64,000 nucleotides of DNA from Bacillus sp. EB01 (GTDB lineage: Bacteria; Bacillota; Bacilli; Bacillales; Cytobacillaceae). The first letter of the stretch is position 1; each line of letters starts with the position of its first letter. The stretch is taken from positions 1,752,958 through 1,816,957 of the forward strand of contig NZ_HG964497.1 of assembly GCF_000613125.1 (NCBI RefSeq). Reading direction: 5' to 3'. The notes below the pieces were generated by a model. The model did not search any database. It was not told the origin of the DNA and saw only the letters and a program-made list of their open reading frames with translations. Below are positions 8,318 to 16,961 of the stretch, piece after piece. Both the position numbers and the translations under genes were made by a program.

Positions 8318-8770
8318 GTGGATGAATTGAGAAACCTTCAGTCCATCGCAGAAATTTGCGAGCATCTTCGGCGTAAAATTGGATGCGACTTTGTCGGACT
8401 GGCGATTCAAAATAAAATTGGACCAGACATCCGCTGGCATACTGCTTCAGGAAATCTGAATGATAAATATGAACGAATCACTGTCCGGTTTGGAAAGGGA
8501 ATTGCCGGGAAGGTACTATCAAGCGGAAGTCCGATACTTACGGAAAACTTTCCTGCTAATATACTGGGCAAAGCGACAGATTATCCAATCATGCTTGCCG
8601 AAAAACTAAAATCTGCTTATGCCGTCCCATTATTTTTTAATGGCATCCCAAAGGGTGTACTGCTTGTTGGAAACCGGTCAAACGAGTCTTTTGTCATCCC
8701 ATGGTGCGCCGATGTGAAAGAAGCCGCGGCGGCTCTGGAGAAAATACTTGCAGGGTACATACAACTTTAA
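8318..8770 (+). CDS. GAF-domain protein, NreA-like nitrate sensor
   Basis: The protein is 150 residues and is a single GAF domain (GIAGKVLSSGSPILTENFP, then VPLFFNGIPKGVLLVGNR). In Staphylococcus, NreA is a stand-alone GAF protein that binds nitrate and inhibits the NreB kinase. Here it lies between a NarL-type regulator and a NreB-like kinase, which is the main support for the call. It starts at GTG 8318 after GAGAGGAG. Ligand binding is inferred, as no nitrate-binding residues were checked. Confidence 0.75.
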   Translation: MDELRNLQSIAEICEHLRRKIGCDFVGLAIQNKIGPDIRWHTASGNLNDKYERITVRFGKGIAGKVLSSGSPILTENFPANILGKATDYPIMLAEKLKSAYAVPLFFNGIPKGVLLVGNRSNESFVIPWCADVKEAAAALEKILAGYIQL

Positions 8771-8788
8771 GGCAGGGGGCTTTTTAAA

Positions 8789-10126
8789 GTGGGAGAAGGA
8801 CCAGCAGTTAATAAGCTTGATTTAGGCGATGGGGTCGTCCTGGTAGACTCGCTCGGTAAAATATCCTATATAAATGGTCAGGCGCGTACTATTTTTGGTT
8901 TAAATCCTGAGTCGAGTATAGAGGGAAACGTTGATATTTATACGCTTTTGCCTGATATTGACCTTGAAAATTGTACGCAGGGATTGGTCGCAAGTACATA
9001 TGGACATAATGCAGAGGGGGAGACATTTCCGCTCTTTTTCAGCATGAACAGCTTTGAATTGGATAGGGAGATATACTCCCTGTTTGTGTTTCAGGATATA
9101 AAAAACAGGAGTCGCCTTGACAAGGAGCTGTCGCAGCCGCTCAATGAATTGGTCGACTATAAATTTGCATTGGACCAGTCGGCAATCGTTGCGATTACGG
9201 ATAGGCGAGGAACAATCCAATATGTGAATGATAAGTTTTGCGAGATATCCAAATACAGGGCTGATGAATTAATTGGTGAAGACCACAGAGTCATTAATTC
9301 TGGTTATCATCCGAAGGAATTCTTTAATAGTCTGTGGAGGACAATTTCCAACGGGGATGTCTGGCATGGTGAAATAAAAAATAGAGCAAAGGACGGAAGC
9401 CTGTATTGGGTTGATACAACCATTGTTCCGTTTTTGGATGAATCAGGTAAGCCATATCAATACCTGGCAATCCGTTTCGAAGTTACAGAGCGGAAACGAA
9501 TGGAAGCTGAGCTGCAGCATATGATGACCCGCATCATTGATGTCCAGGAAGAAGAGCGGAAGCGGCTTTCCCGGGAATTGCATGACGGGCTTGGCCAAAA
9601 TTTATACAGCCACCTGATTACCATTAACCGGCTCCTGTCCGAGATGGACCACCCATTACTTACTCAAATGCAGGAAGAAGCCATGGAACTGATCGAAGAA
9701 ATTCGCAGCCTCTCTTGGGAACTGCGTCCGTCTGTGTTGGATGACCTCGGGCTTGTGCCGGCAATCCGTTCTTTTTTAAATCGTTACTCAACTCATTATA
9801 AAATTGATGTTCATTTTGAATGTGTGCTTGGGCGCCGGCTTGCAGCAAGCACCGAAACGACTATTTATCGGGTCATTCAGGAAGCACTCACCAATGTCAG
9901 AAAGTATGCAGGGGTGGATGAGGCTTTTGTAGTCATTCGTGAATACGATGATGCGGTCCGGGTTATGATTGAGGATCGCGGGCAGGGATTTGACACGGAG
10001 GCTGCTTCCCGGGGGGTTGGGCTGTTTAGCATGGATGAGCGGGCTCGAGCATCCGGCGGGGAACTACAAATTATATCTTCACCTGGCAAAGGGACGAAGG
10101 TCGTCTTGGAAGTACCTGCTAGATAA
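8789..10126 (+). CDS. cytoplasmic PAS-PAS histidine kinase (NreB-like)
   Basis: The protein is 445 residues with no membrane segment. PAS domains lie at about 10-105 and 125-240, followed by HisKA_3 with the phospho-acceptor in LSRELHDGLGQNLYS (~265) and a HATPase domain ending near 440. Staphylococcal NreB senses oxygen through a four-cysteine [4Fe-4S] PAS; that cysteine cluster is absent here, so the signal must differ or be read by haem, flavin or protein contact. It starts at GTG 8789. Together with 6952 it makes two kinases for one regulator. Confidence 0.82.
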   Translation: MGEGPAVNKLDLGDGVVLVDSLGKISYINGQARTIFGLNPESSIEGNVDIYTLLPDIDLENCTQGLVASTYGHNAEGETFPLFFSMNSFELDREIYSLFVFQDIKNRSRLDKELSQPLNELVDYKFALDQSAIVAITDRRGTIQYVNDKFCEISKYRADELIGEDHRVINSGYHPKEFFNSLWRTISNGDVWHGEIKNRAKDGSLYWVDTTIVPFLDESGKPYQYLAIRFEVTERKRMEAELQHMMTRIIDVQEEERKRLSRELHDGLGQNLYSHLITINRLLSEMDHPLLTQMQEEAMELIEEIRSLSWELRPSVLDDLGLVPAIRSFLNRYSTHYKIDVHFECVLGRRLAASTETTIYRVIQEALTNVRKYAGVDEAFVVIREYDDAVRVMIEDRGQGFDTEAASRGVGLFSMDERARASGGELQIISSPGKGTKVVLEVPAR

Positions 10127-10267
10127 ACGGAGAGAAGAGAGAAATCGGGGAATTTGGCAGTTCTGCGGCCATTGCTTGGAAGGGCATCAGCAGTGGGCTG
10201 CTCTTTTTTGATTTCCCTAAGGTTACTGGGATTGGGGTAAAAGATTCTGCCGCGGACGAATCGTGAT

Positions 10268-10440
10268 TTCGAGTACAATTTGATACTGGCGGTAAGGGAA
10301 ATGTCCTTGAAAAGGGGTTTCGAGTACATTTTGATACTGCCGGTTAGGTGAAATGTCCTTGAAAAGGGGTTTCGAGTACAATTTGATACTGTCGGTAAGG
10401 TGAAATGTCCTTGAAACGCATTGTCCAGTATAAATTGAAG
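10268..10440. repeat. tandem repeat, period 51-52 bp, three copies plus a partial copy
   Basis: Copies start at 10268, 10319 and 10371 with TTCGAGTACA; a degenerate part follows near 10421. Each unit contains a short dyad (AGTAC ... GATACT) and GAAATGTCCTTGAAA. It fills the gap between the kinase and the acetate symporter genes. Arrays with the same period occur at 24231 and 28341. Confidence 0.85.
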
Positions 10441-10455
10441 TTGCCCACCCAACTC

Positions 10456-10497
10456 AAAAATAAGAACCGGCTACGGAAATCCGCAGACCGATTCTAA
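10456..10497 (-). terminator. intrinsic terminator of the acetate symporter operon
   Basis: On the minus strand, a long imperfect stem (AGAATCGGTCTGCGG with CCGTAGCCGGTTCTT) is followed by a T-rich run. It lies directly after the symporter stop codon. Confidence 0.75.
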
Positions 10498-10511
10498 CTT
10501 TTGTCAGAAGA

Positions 10512-12038
10512 TTAAATCCCAGTATTGGCCCTTACCAATATTTCATCGAATTTCTTGACGTCTTCCTTCCTCGAAGAAAGGAGGGTGCCAACATATGCGC
10601 CAATGAAGCCAAGCGGAATCGAAACGATGCCAGGGTTTGTCAGGCTAACAAGAGGTTCTCCGACGAAGATGGCGGCTCCGGCTTCAGGAGACCAGATATT
10701 TGGAGAAATAGCTACCATGATTAACGCACTTGCCAAACCAACAATCATACCGGTTATCGCCCCGGCTGTGTTGAATCTTTTCCAAAAAATCGTGAATAGG
10801 ATGACTGGAAGATTCGCACTAGCCGCCACAGCAAATGCAAGGGAAACCAGGAAGGCAACATTCATCTTCTGTGCAAACAGGGCAAGCAGGATGGACAGGA
10901 TTGCAACGCCAACGGAAGCATAGCGTGCCACTTTTACCTGCTGTTTCTCTTCAGCCTTCCCTTTTTTAAGGATATGGGCATAGAAGTCATGGGCAAAAGC
11001 AGAAGCGGCAGATAGAACTAGGCCCGCAACCACCGCTAGAATAGTCGCAAATGCCACTGCCGAAACGAAAGCAAACAAGAATTCCCCGCCAAGTGCTTCA
11101 GCCAGCAATGGGGCTGCCATATTGCCTGCAGCATTTGCAGCAATAATTTCGTCAAAACCGACAAAGGCCGCTGCTCCAAAGCCAAGGAATACAGTCATAA
11201 CATAGAAAATTCCGATAATCCAAGTTGCATAAACAACTGATTTCCTTGCGGTTATTGCATCTTTAACCGTAAAAAAGCGAATGAGAATGTGCGGCAATCC
11301 GGCCGTTCCAAGAACAAGCGCCAGGTTCAGGGAAATAGTGTCGAGCGGATTTTTGAACTTGTTTCCAGGATTTAAATACGCCTCACCAAGAGGTGTAGCC
11401 GCTTTCATTTCGTTGAACATTTTAACGACGCTGAAATCAAACTTTGCAAATACAATAAATGAGATTATAAAGGTACCTGCCATCAAAAGTACGGCCTTTA
11501 CAATCTGGACCCAGCTTGTTGCTGTCATCCCGCCAAAAACCACGTAAATCGTCATCAAAGTCCCAACAATCAGGACTGAATAAATATAATCAATTCCTAA
11601 TAATAACTTTATAAGTGCACCTGCGCCGACTAGCTGGGCAATCATATAAAATATTGAGATAGTAATTGTATTAAGGGCGGCAACACCTCTTACTTTTTTA
11701 TCATTAAAGCGGGCCGCGATCATATCGGCCATGGTAAATTTCCCGAGATTCCGGAGCGGTTCGGCAACCAGATAAAGGACAACCAGGTAGGCGACAAGGA
11801 AGCCGATACTATAGAAGAAGCCATCAAAGCCTGATAAGGCAACCATTCCGGCAATTCCTAGGAATGAAGCGGCGGACATATAATCGCCGGCAACAGCCAG
11901 TCCATTTTGGAAGCCTGTTAAGCTCGAGTCGGCTGTATAGAAATCACTTGCTGTTTTTGTCTTTTTAGAAGCGAAATACGTAATGACCAAGGTCAATGCT
12001 ACAATTCCTAAAAACAACGAAAAAGCCAAAATATTCAT
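10512..12038 (-). CDS. sodium:solute symporter, cation/acetate symporter (ActP-like)
   Basis: The protein is 508 residues with about 13 hydrophobic segments and the SSS-family pattern. It includes an N-terminal SDFYTADSSLTGFQNGLAVA segment, SAASFLGIAGM and a long GDYMSAASF-type sodium-site region. The family takes up acetate and related short carboxylates with sodium. It sits three bases after a DUF485 gene, the usual partner of ActP. The C-terminus (EILVRANTGI) is typical of full-length members. Confidence 0.88.
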   Translation of the reverse strand: MNILAFSLFLGIVALTLVITYFASKKTKTASDFYTADSSLTGFQNGLAVAGDYMSAASFLGIAGMVALSGFDGFFYSIGFLVAYLVVLYLVAEPLRNLGKFTMADMIAARFNDKKVRGVAALNTITISIFYMIAQLVGAGALIKLLLGIDYIYSVLIVGTLMTIYVVFGGMTATSWVQIVKAVLLMAGTFIISFIVFAKFDFSVVKMFNEMKAATPLGEAYLNPGNKFKNPLDTISLNLALVLGTAGLPHILIRFFTVKDAITARKSVVYATWIIGIFYVMTVFLGFGAAAFVGFDEIIAANAAGNMAAPLLAEALGGEFLFAFVSAVAFATILAVVAGLVLSAASAFAHDFYAHILKKGKAEEKQQVKVARYASVGVAILSILLALFAQKMNVAFLVSLAFAVAASANLPVILFTIFWKRFNTAGAITGMIVGLASALIMVAISPNIWSPEAGAAIFVGEPLVSLTNPGIVSIPLGFIGAYVGTLLSSRKEDVKKFDEILVRANTGI

Positions 12039-12041
12039 CCG

Positions 12042-12389
12042 CTATTTCCCCCGCACGTAGGTTTCTTTAATTTCATCAACAAGTAAATCAAATTTTGACG
12101 CTTTTCTAGTGTAAATCGTACAAAGTGCCCTGGTCATGATAAATTGGGCAAAGGCAAACACCCATGCCCAGCTAATAGGGCCGAATGCAGGATTGTTCAG
12201 AACCGTTGTATAGGCTGTTAAAATTGGAAGAGTGAAGTAAAATGCCATGAAGAACAAACAAAATGGCAGCAAAAATTTGCGTTTTTCCTGGAGCAGCTGC
12301 TTGAAGGCATGAGATTGGACGATAGCTGTGTAATCTGGAGAAGTAGGTTGAGATTTAGCCTTTTTAATTAATTCTTCTTTCATTGCCAT
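12042..12389 (-). CDS. DUF485 family membrane protein, ActP partner
   Basis: The protein is 115 residues with two transmembrane helices (about 40-62 and 75-98) in the DUF485 pattern. An upstream in-frame TTG at 12395 exists, but ATG 12389 has AGGGGG seven bases before it. In many bacteria this gene (yjcH) precedes actP and is co-transcribed, as here. It may help assemble or regulate the symporter. Confidence 0.82.
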   Translation of the reverse strand: MAMKEELIKKAKSQPTSPDYTAIVQSHAFKQLLQEKRKFLLPFCLFFMAFYFTLPILTAYTTVLNNPAFGPISWAWVFAFAQFIMTRALCTIYTRKASKFDLLVDEIKETYVRGK

Positions 12390-12525
12390 TGGCAATTCCC
12401 CCTAAAATTTAAATTTTACGTAAAACGATCCCCCTTTATAACAAAATCACAGTAATTATAATTCTTTCTGAATAATTTGTAAATTCTAACATTATTTTCC
12501 CAACTTTTTTAAAAAACAATTTGGC

Positions 12526-12551
12526 TGAAACACCTGGAGAATTAAAACGTC
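12526..12551 (+). promoter_or_regulatory. ECF-sigma-type promoter of the histidine phosphatase gene
   Basis: TGAAAC (12526-12531), exactly 16 bases, then CGTC (12548-12551). This matches the extracytoplasmic-function consensus of Bacillus SigW/SigM/SigX-type factors. The expected start point is about 25 bases before ATG 12584. Confidence 0.6.
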
Positions 12552-12583
12552 AATGTAATTAAACTTATAATGGAGGAGAAAAA

Positions 12584-13123
12584 ATGAAAAAGGTGTATAT
12601 CATTCGCCATTGCCAGGCTGATGGACAGGAGCCGGATGCTGCCCTTACCGCGTTGGGAAAAGCACAGGCCCTCGAGCTGGCTGGGTTATTAATAGGCATG
12701 AAGATCAGCTATATTGTTTCCAGTCCCTATGAGAGGGCAGTTTCGTCAATAAGACCGTTTGCGGAAAAGACTGGGCTACCTATACAAACAGATCCAAGAT
12801 TAGCAGAACGGGTATTGACTTCAACTCCAACAAAGAATTGGCTGTCTATGCTTGAACACTCATTTGCAAATCCAGACCTGGAGTTTGAAGGCGGGGAATC
12901 AGGCAGAAAGGCAACGGAAAGGGGTCTTTCCGCCCTAAACGACGTTTTGGCACATTCCGAAGGCAACGCTGCATTCGTAACGCATGGGAACCTGCTTGCT
13001 CTAATTTTGAATCACTATGATAGAAACTTTGGATTTGAACAATGGAGGTCCCTGTCCAATCCGGATGTGTTTGAGCTAAGCTTAACTAAGGACAATGCGC
13101 AAATAAATAGAGTATACGGCTGA
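12584..13123 (+). CDS. histidine phosphatase superfamily protein
   Basis: The protein is 179 residues. The catalytic motif is RHC (IIRHCQADG) instead of the usual RHG, and the second histidine is in FVTHGNLLAL. It is a phosphoglycerate-mutase-like fold of the short phosphatase type; the substrate is unknown. It starts at ATG 12584 behind GGAGGAG, with an ECF-type promoter 33 bases upstream. The next gene (GNAT) follows after 38 bases and may be co-transcribed. Confidence 0.82.
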   Translation: MKKVYIIRHCQADGQEPDAALTALGKAQALELAGLLIGMKISYIVSSPYERAVSSIRPFAEKTGLPIQTDPRLAERVLTSTPTKNWLSMLEHSFANPDLEFEGGESGRKATERGLSALNDVLAHSEGNAAFVTHGNLLALILNHYDRNFGFEQWRSLSNPDVFELSLTKDNAQINRVYG

Positions 13124-13161
13124 AGTTTATAAAAATAAGGTAAGAGCTAGGGGAGAGATTT

Positions 13162-13932
13162 TTGGAAAAGAAACAGGAATCAATAAAGTTGGTTAATGAG
13201 CTATTTGGGGAAGGATTTAAGCTGTTGTATGGATTGCCGGAGTCATTGGTTATTGAACAGCAGGCCCATCCAGGCTTAGGTTTAAACTGGGGAGATAAAG
13301 TAAGAATGTTCGTCCAAATGGCTTCAAGGTTTGGGGCAAAACGGGCAGGTTTTATGTTTGAAAAAGAAACAGCTGATGAAGCTTCTATTGTAGAGGCATT
13401 ACTAAAAAGCGGATTTAAACATTTCTCCTCAAGCGTGGAAGTGTATAAGGATTTACTAGACTTGCCAATGCCAGAGGTTTCGTTGGATTGGCTTTCGCTC
13501 GATAGTTCCGGCCTGGCTGACGAGGAATTCAAAAAATACTGGGGCCAGTCGATGAGTTTTTCCGCCAATCAGCAGTCTGCTCTCTCTATGGACGAGCATC
13601 TCCAGTCGGTAAAGGCTGAACTCGGTGAGAGCTGGCGCAGTGCCTGCCGAGTCTTTTTTGAAAAAGATACACCAATTGGAGTTACGATCCCGCATATTGA
13701 GCCTGGTACATATGAGGAGGGAAGGTTGTTTTACTTCGGCATTCTTCCTGAAGCAAGGGGACGGGGCCTGGGTCCAGTGTTGCATGCACAATTCCTTTAT
13801 ATGCTTATGGGCCTTGGCGCAAGCTATTATGTTGGCAGCACCCATCAGGCAAATAGAGAAATGCAGAAGGTTTTTTTAAAAAATGGCTGTACGGTGAAAC
13901 GGAACACCGAATCGTATTATATTTATTTTTAG
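13162..13932 (+). CDS. GNAT family N-acetyltransferase
   Basis: The protein is 256 residues, with an N-terminal half of no assigned function and a C-terminal GNAT domain. The acetyl-CoA loop is PEARGRGLG (about residues 195-203) and it is followed by the NREMQKVFLKNGC segment. It starts at TTG 13162 after AGGGGAGAG. The substrate cannot be told. Confidence 0.75.
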   Translation: MEKKQESIKLVNELFGEGFKLLYGLPESLVIEQQAHPGLGLNWGDKVRMFVQMASRFGAKRAGFMFEKETADEASIVEALLKSGFKHFSSSVEVYKDLLDLPMPEVSLDWLSLDSSGLADEEFKKYWGQSMSFSANQQSALSMDEHLQSVKAELGESWRSACRVFFEKDTPIGVTIPHIEPGTYEEGRLFYFGILPEARGRGLGPVLHAQFLYMLMGLGASYYVGSTHQANREMQKVFLKNGCTVKRNTESYYIYF

Positions 13933-14384
13933 CTTTAAAGAATACTCTATTGGAAGTTCTAATGCTACAAGTACCATCTGCAATATGTCTTGCAGATGAT
14001 GAAAACTATACATAGAATGATAGATTTGTTAAGGAACACGGGTTTTATCAAAGGTTCGCTATAAAAGCTCTTCTTTCTTGCATTACCTTGAAAAGAAATA
14101 TTGGTAAATTAAGGGTGGTATTTCAATTTTAAAAATGTACTATAGAAAGTAAGAAGTCTGGTCGATTTTCTGCCAGGCTTTTTTTGAAGGGGCGGAGCTG
14201 GGCAGTAAATTTATGCTACTATTCAGCTTTTCATTCGGGTCTATTCCGCGAGTTCCTCCCATAGCGCCAACTTTTAGAGGAATAGAGGCAGATCTGTGGG
14301 TTTTTTATCTTTTTCTTGCATGGAGTGTTATAGAATGACAGAACTTCCGTCTAATATACGAGAGGGAAAACGGGGGAAAAACGA
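13933..14384. other. gene-free stretch with one terminator
   Basis: No open frame with a ribosome binding site was found. A hairpin terminator is at 14155-14186. The last 60 bases carry a weak ECF-like pair, TGTTAT (14326-14331), 16 bases, CGTC (14348-14351), which could be an autoregulatory promoter for the sigma gene. Confidence 0.4.
14155..14186 (+). terminator. intrinsic terminator
   Basis: AGTCTGG (14155) pairs with CCAGGCT (14173) and is followed by a run of seven T. It ends the transcript from the left. Confidence 0.65.
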
Positions 14385-14915
14385 ATGTCGAGACAAGAAA
14401 TCATCTCAGAGTGGTTCCATGCTTATAGCCACGATGTCTATAATTTTTTGATTTACTACACAGGCAAGCGCGATGTGGAGGACTTAGTACAGGAAACGTT
14501 CATAAAGGCACTGAAAGGACTAGATAGCTTTAATTACAACTCAAGCCCCAAAACGTGGCTATTTACGATTGCCCGCAATGTGGCTATTGATGAAGCAAGA
14601 AAGAAGAAAAACAGGATATGGGAAACAATAGCCAAACTGGATAAGAGACATGAGGGTATGTCCGGGGAGACCCCGGAATCAATTTTTGAAGGAAATGAAC
14701 AGGCACAGGAGTTGCTGTCTGCAATTCAAAGGCTAAAACAGAGCTACCGAGATGTTGTCATATTAAGGGGCATCAAGGAATTGAGTGTGGCTGAGACGGC
14801 AGAGGTATTAAATTGGACTCCTGATATGGTCAGGACAAATTATCATCGTGCTTTAAAAGCTCTTCGCAGCCAGAAAGGAGGGAGCTTCAATGAATGGTCA
14901 GGAAGAATTTCGTGA
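14385..14915 (+). CDS. ECF RNA polymerase sigma factor (SigX-like)
   Basis: The protein is 176 residues with sigma region 2 (about 10-75, RDVEDLVQETFIKALKGL) and region 4 (about 115-165, with VAETAEVLNWTPDMVRTNYH as the -35-binding helix-turn-helix). The size and order fit group IV factors that respond to envelope stress. Its 3' end overlaps the next gene by 26 bases, a normal arrangement for sigma/anti-sigma pairs. It may recognise promoters such as the one at 12526. Confidence 0.88.
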   Translation: MSRQEIISEWFHAYSHDVYNFLIYYTGKRDVEDLVQETFIKALKGLDSFNYNSSPKTWLFTIARNVAIDEARKKKNRIWETIAKLDKRHEGMSGETPESIFEGNEQAQELLSAIQRLKQSYRDVVILRGIKELSVAETAEVLNWTPDMVRTNYHRALKALRSQKGGSFNEWSGRIS

Positions 14916-15549
14916 ACTCGAGCTTGCCTTGAAGAGTATGCCAGAAAAACAGTTAGCCCCGAAAGCATTCAAAAGTATCCACGGTAACTTATTGGAAGAG
15001 GCCAACCGGCTGGGCCGGAACGATAGAAGGATGAAAATTTTAAAAAAATCCATGTGGGGCGTTGCGGGGTTTGCAGCCTTGTTCCTCTTTGTTTTTATTG
15101 GCCTTTCACTGACAGGACCAATGAATTCAACAAGCCAACAGGAATCTGCTAAGGTTGTACATGATAGCGATGGAGCTTATTCGGATGCTAAAGAGAATGC
15201 GAGCACGGTTCTGTTGTCGCTTGAATTGGTGGAGGAATCTCTGAGGACGCAGGGCCTGGAGATTAATAAAGCTGAGCGCATCGAGGAAAATATCTTCCAT
15301 CAAGATCTGAATCGGCTCGAACCTGTTATTTATAATCTTTCTGAAGGACAAATTTCCGTGTATGTGTTTCAAAATGAACATGAAGTTGACTCGGCAATCA
15401 ATCAATTTAATGAGTCCACCGCCACAATGAACCTGATTGGCTATCAGATTTACAAAGCCAGCAATGTACTGATGTTTTATGCTGGCGGAAGTGATGAAAT
15501 TAGTGTGAAGATAGACCAAGCTGTTAGGGAAATGACAGGATTTGAATGA
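14890..15549 (+). CDS. membrane anti-sigma factor partner
   Basis: The protein is 219 residues with a short cytoplasmic N-terminal part, one transmembrane helix (about 57-77) and an extracytoplasmic domain of ~140 residues. It resembles RsiX-type proteins in layout but lacks an obvious zinc anti-sigma motif. Coupled translation with the sigma gene (26-base overlap) supports the role. GGAGGGAGC precedes ATG 14890. Confidence 0.75.
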   Translation: MNGQEEFRELELALKSMPEKQLAPKAFKSIHGNLLEEANRLGRNDRRMKILKKSMWGVAGFAALFLFVFIGLSLTGPMNSTSQQESAKVVHDSDGAYSDAKENASTVLLSLELVEESLRTQGLEINKAERIEENIFHQDLNRLEPVIYNLSEGQISVYVFQNEHEVDSAINQFNESTATMNLIGYQIYKASNVLMFYAGGSDEISVKIDQAVREMTGFE

Positions 15550-15578
15550 GATTAAGAGTGTGAAACAGAAGTAAGAGC

Positions 15579-15614
15579 AAAAATCTTTCCGCCAAATGAC
15601 GGGAGGATTTTTCA
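15579..15614. terminator. bidirectional terminator
   Basis: The pair AAAATCTTTCCG / CGGGAGGATTTTT forms a stem with A- and T-runs on either side, between the converging anti-sigma gene and the membrane-protein gene. Confidence 0.7.
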
Positions 15615-15617
15615 CTT

Positions 15618-16004
15618 TTAGATTCTTTTGCTTAACAGGATCCCCCCCATAAATGCCAGAGCTGTTATGAGCAGAATGTAGGGGCTCGTTGACATGAAAA
15701 AAAGCAATAGCCTTTGATTATATCCTTCACTGCTAATTGCCCGTTGGAAAATTGGCAGGAGCGGGTGATAAAGAAAGATATAAGGGACAAGTACGAAAGG
15801 TGCTGCCAGCCATTGGTTGCCTATATACCGTTTTGTATAGAAAAAGATGGCTGTTCCCAGCAGGAAGGCTAGAATATATACCAACCAATCAATGTAGGGC
15901 ATGGCTTGATTGGAATCATTCACTAATGCCAGGATATTTAAATAAATCAGCCAGCCAAGTGCAAAGCCTATGGCGGCTAGCTGTGTTTTTCTGATGAATT
16001 TCAT
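15618..16004 (-). CDS. uncharacterised four-helix membrane protein
   Basis: The protein is 128 residues with four hydrophobic segments spread over almost the whole length and a basic C-terminus. No family is recognised. GGAGGAA lies about eight bases before the ATG on the minus strand. Confidence 0.65.
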   Translation of the reverse strand: MKFIRKTQLAAIGFALGWLIYLNILALVNDSNQAMPYIDWLVYILAFLLGTAIFFYTKRYIGNQWLAAPFVLVPYIFLYHPLLPIFQRAISSEGYNQRLLLFFMSTSPYILLITALAFMGGILLSKRI

Positions 16005-16279
16005 TTGTGTGTTCCTCCCAGGCGTATAATAATAGTTTTCCTGTCTATAAACGGTTCATGCAGCGTAAACAGATATCCACTTACGTCCTGTATAGTATAT
16101 GTACTAGTAGAAAAAGGAGGGACAGACAAGATTACCCGCATTGCGATACTAACAATCAAAGGAAATCATAGTGACTGTATTTAAACTTTTTTAACAGATA
16201 TAACCATTTGCCTTTTTCATTATACATAAAAGAGGTATATTGCTATAATGTAAACGGTTTTTAAGAAGGAGGGCTTTTT

Positions 16280-16720
16280 TTGGGAAAAATACTTTTGCCT
16301 CTCCTTGCTGTGCTTGGCGGGATGGCAGTCAGCATACAATCGGCAGTTAATAGCAGGCTTGGAAAAACAGTCGGAACAATTGAGGCGTCGTTTGTCTCCT
16401 TTGTTATTGGGACGATTGCGCTTGCAATATTGATGCCGATTTTGGGGAAAGGCAATGTGCTACTAGCTTCCGGAGTCCCGAAGTGGCAGCTTGTAGGAGG
16501 ACTTTTGGGGGCGTTTTATGTTTTCATACTTGTATTCCTTGTGCCACAACTAGGTGTGACGACAACGATTGTAGCGGTCATGGCCGGGCAGATCTTGATT
16601 AGCGCCATTATTGATCATTTCGGATGGTTTGGCGGCCGGCAGGTATCTTTTGGGTTTGATCGATCAATCGGCACCATCTTACTCATGGCGGCTATATATA
16701 TGTTTTTCAGGAATTCTTAA
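16280..16720 (+). CDS. DMT-superfamily transporter, YdcZ type
   Basis: The protein is 146 residues with five hydrophobic helices and the duplicated glycine-rich YdcZ/EamA2 pattern (GGMAVSIQSAVNSRLGK, then VMAGQILISAIIDHFGWFG). It starts at TTG 16280 after AAGGAGGG. It is half the length of full EamA transporters, as is normal for this family, and probably works as a dimer. The substrate is unknown. Confidence 0.75.
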   Translation: MGKILLPLLAVLGGMAVSIQSAVNSRLGKTVGTIEASFVSFVIGTIALAILMPILGKGNVLLASGVPKWQLVGGLLGAFYVFILVFLVPQLGVTTTIVAVMAGQILISAIIDHFGWFGGRQVSFGFDRSIGTILLMAAIYMFFRNS

Positions 16721-16724
16721 ATGC

Positions 16725-16758
16725 AACAGGCCTGGCTTTTTGAGCCAGGCCTGTTATA
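16725..16758 (+). terminator. strong intrinsic terminator
   Basis: A perfect 13-base-pair inverted repeat (AACAGGCCTGGCT / AGCCAGGCCTGTT) follows the transporter gene directly. Confidence 0.75.
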
Positions 16759-16961
16759 TTATAAGCTTTTTTTCGTTCTTGAGTTTTTCATTGAATAATA
16801 TTCAAATAACTCTCGGTGGGGGATGAGTCCTCTTTAGCGCTGTTAAAATTTGTTAACGTTGCTTGTTTTATCTGTAAAATTCGCAAAAATTCGACTTATC
16901 TATTTATAGAAATTCCTAAATATGGTACGGTTTCCTTATAAATCTTTAAGGGGGAACAGCT

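Noticed and set aside
9877-10452. 191-residue minus-strand frame
   Set aside because: It covers the end of the PAS kinase gene and the 52-bp repeat array, and its product is repeat translation with no known domain.
16097-16190. Short frame after AAGGAGGGA near 16116
   Set aside because: It would need an ATT start and encodes only about 18 residues of no known type.
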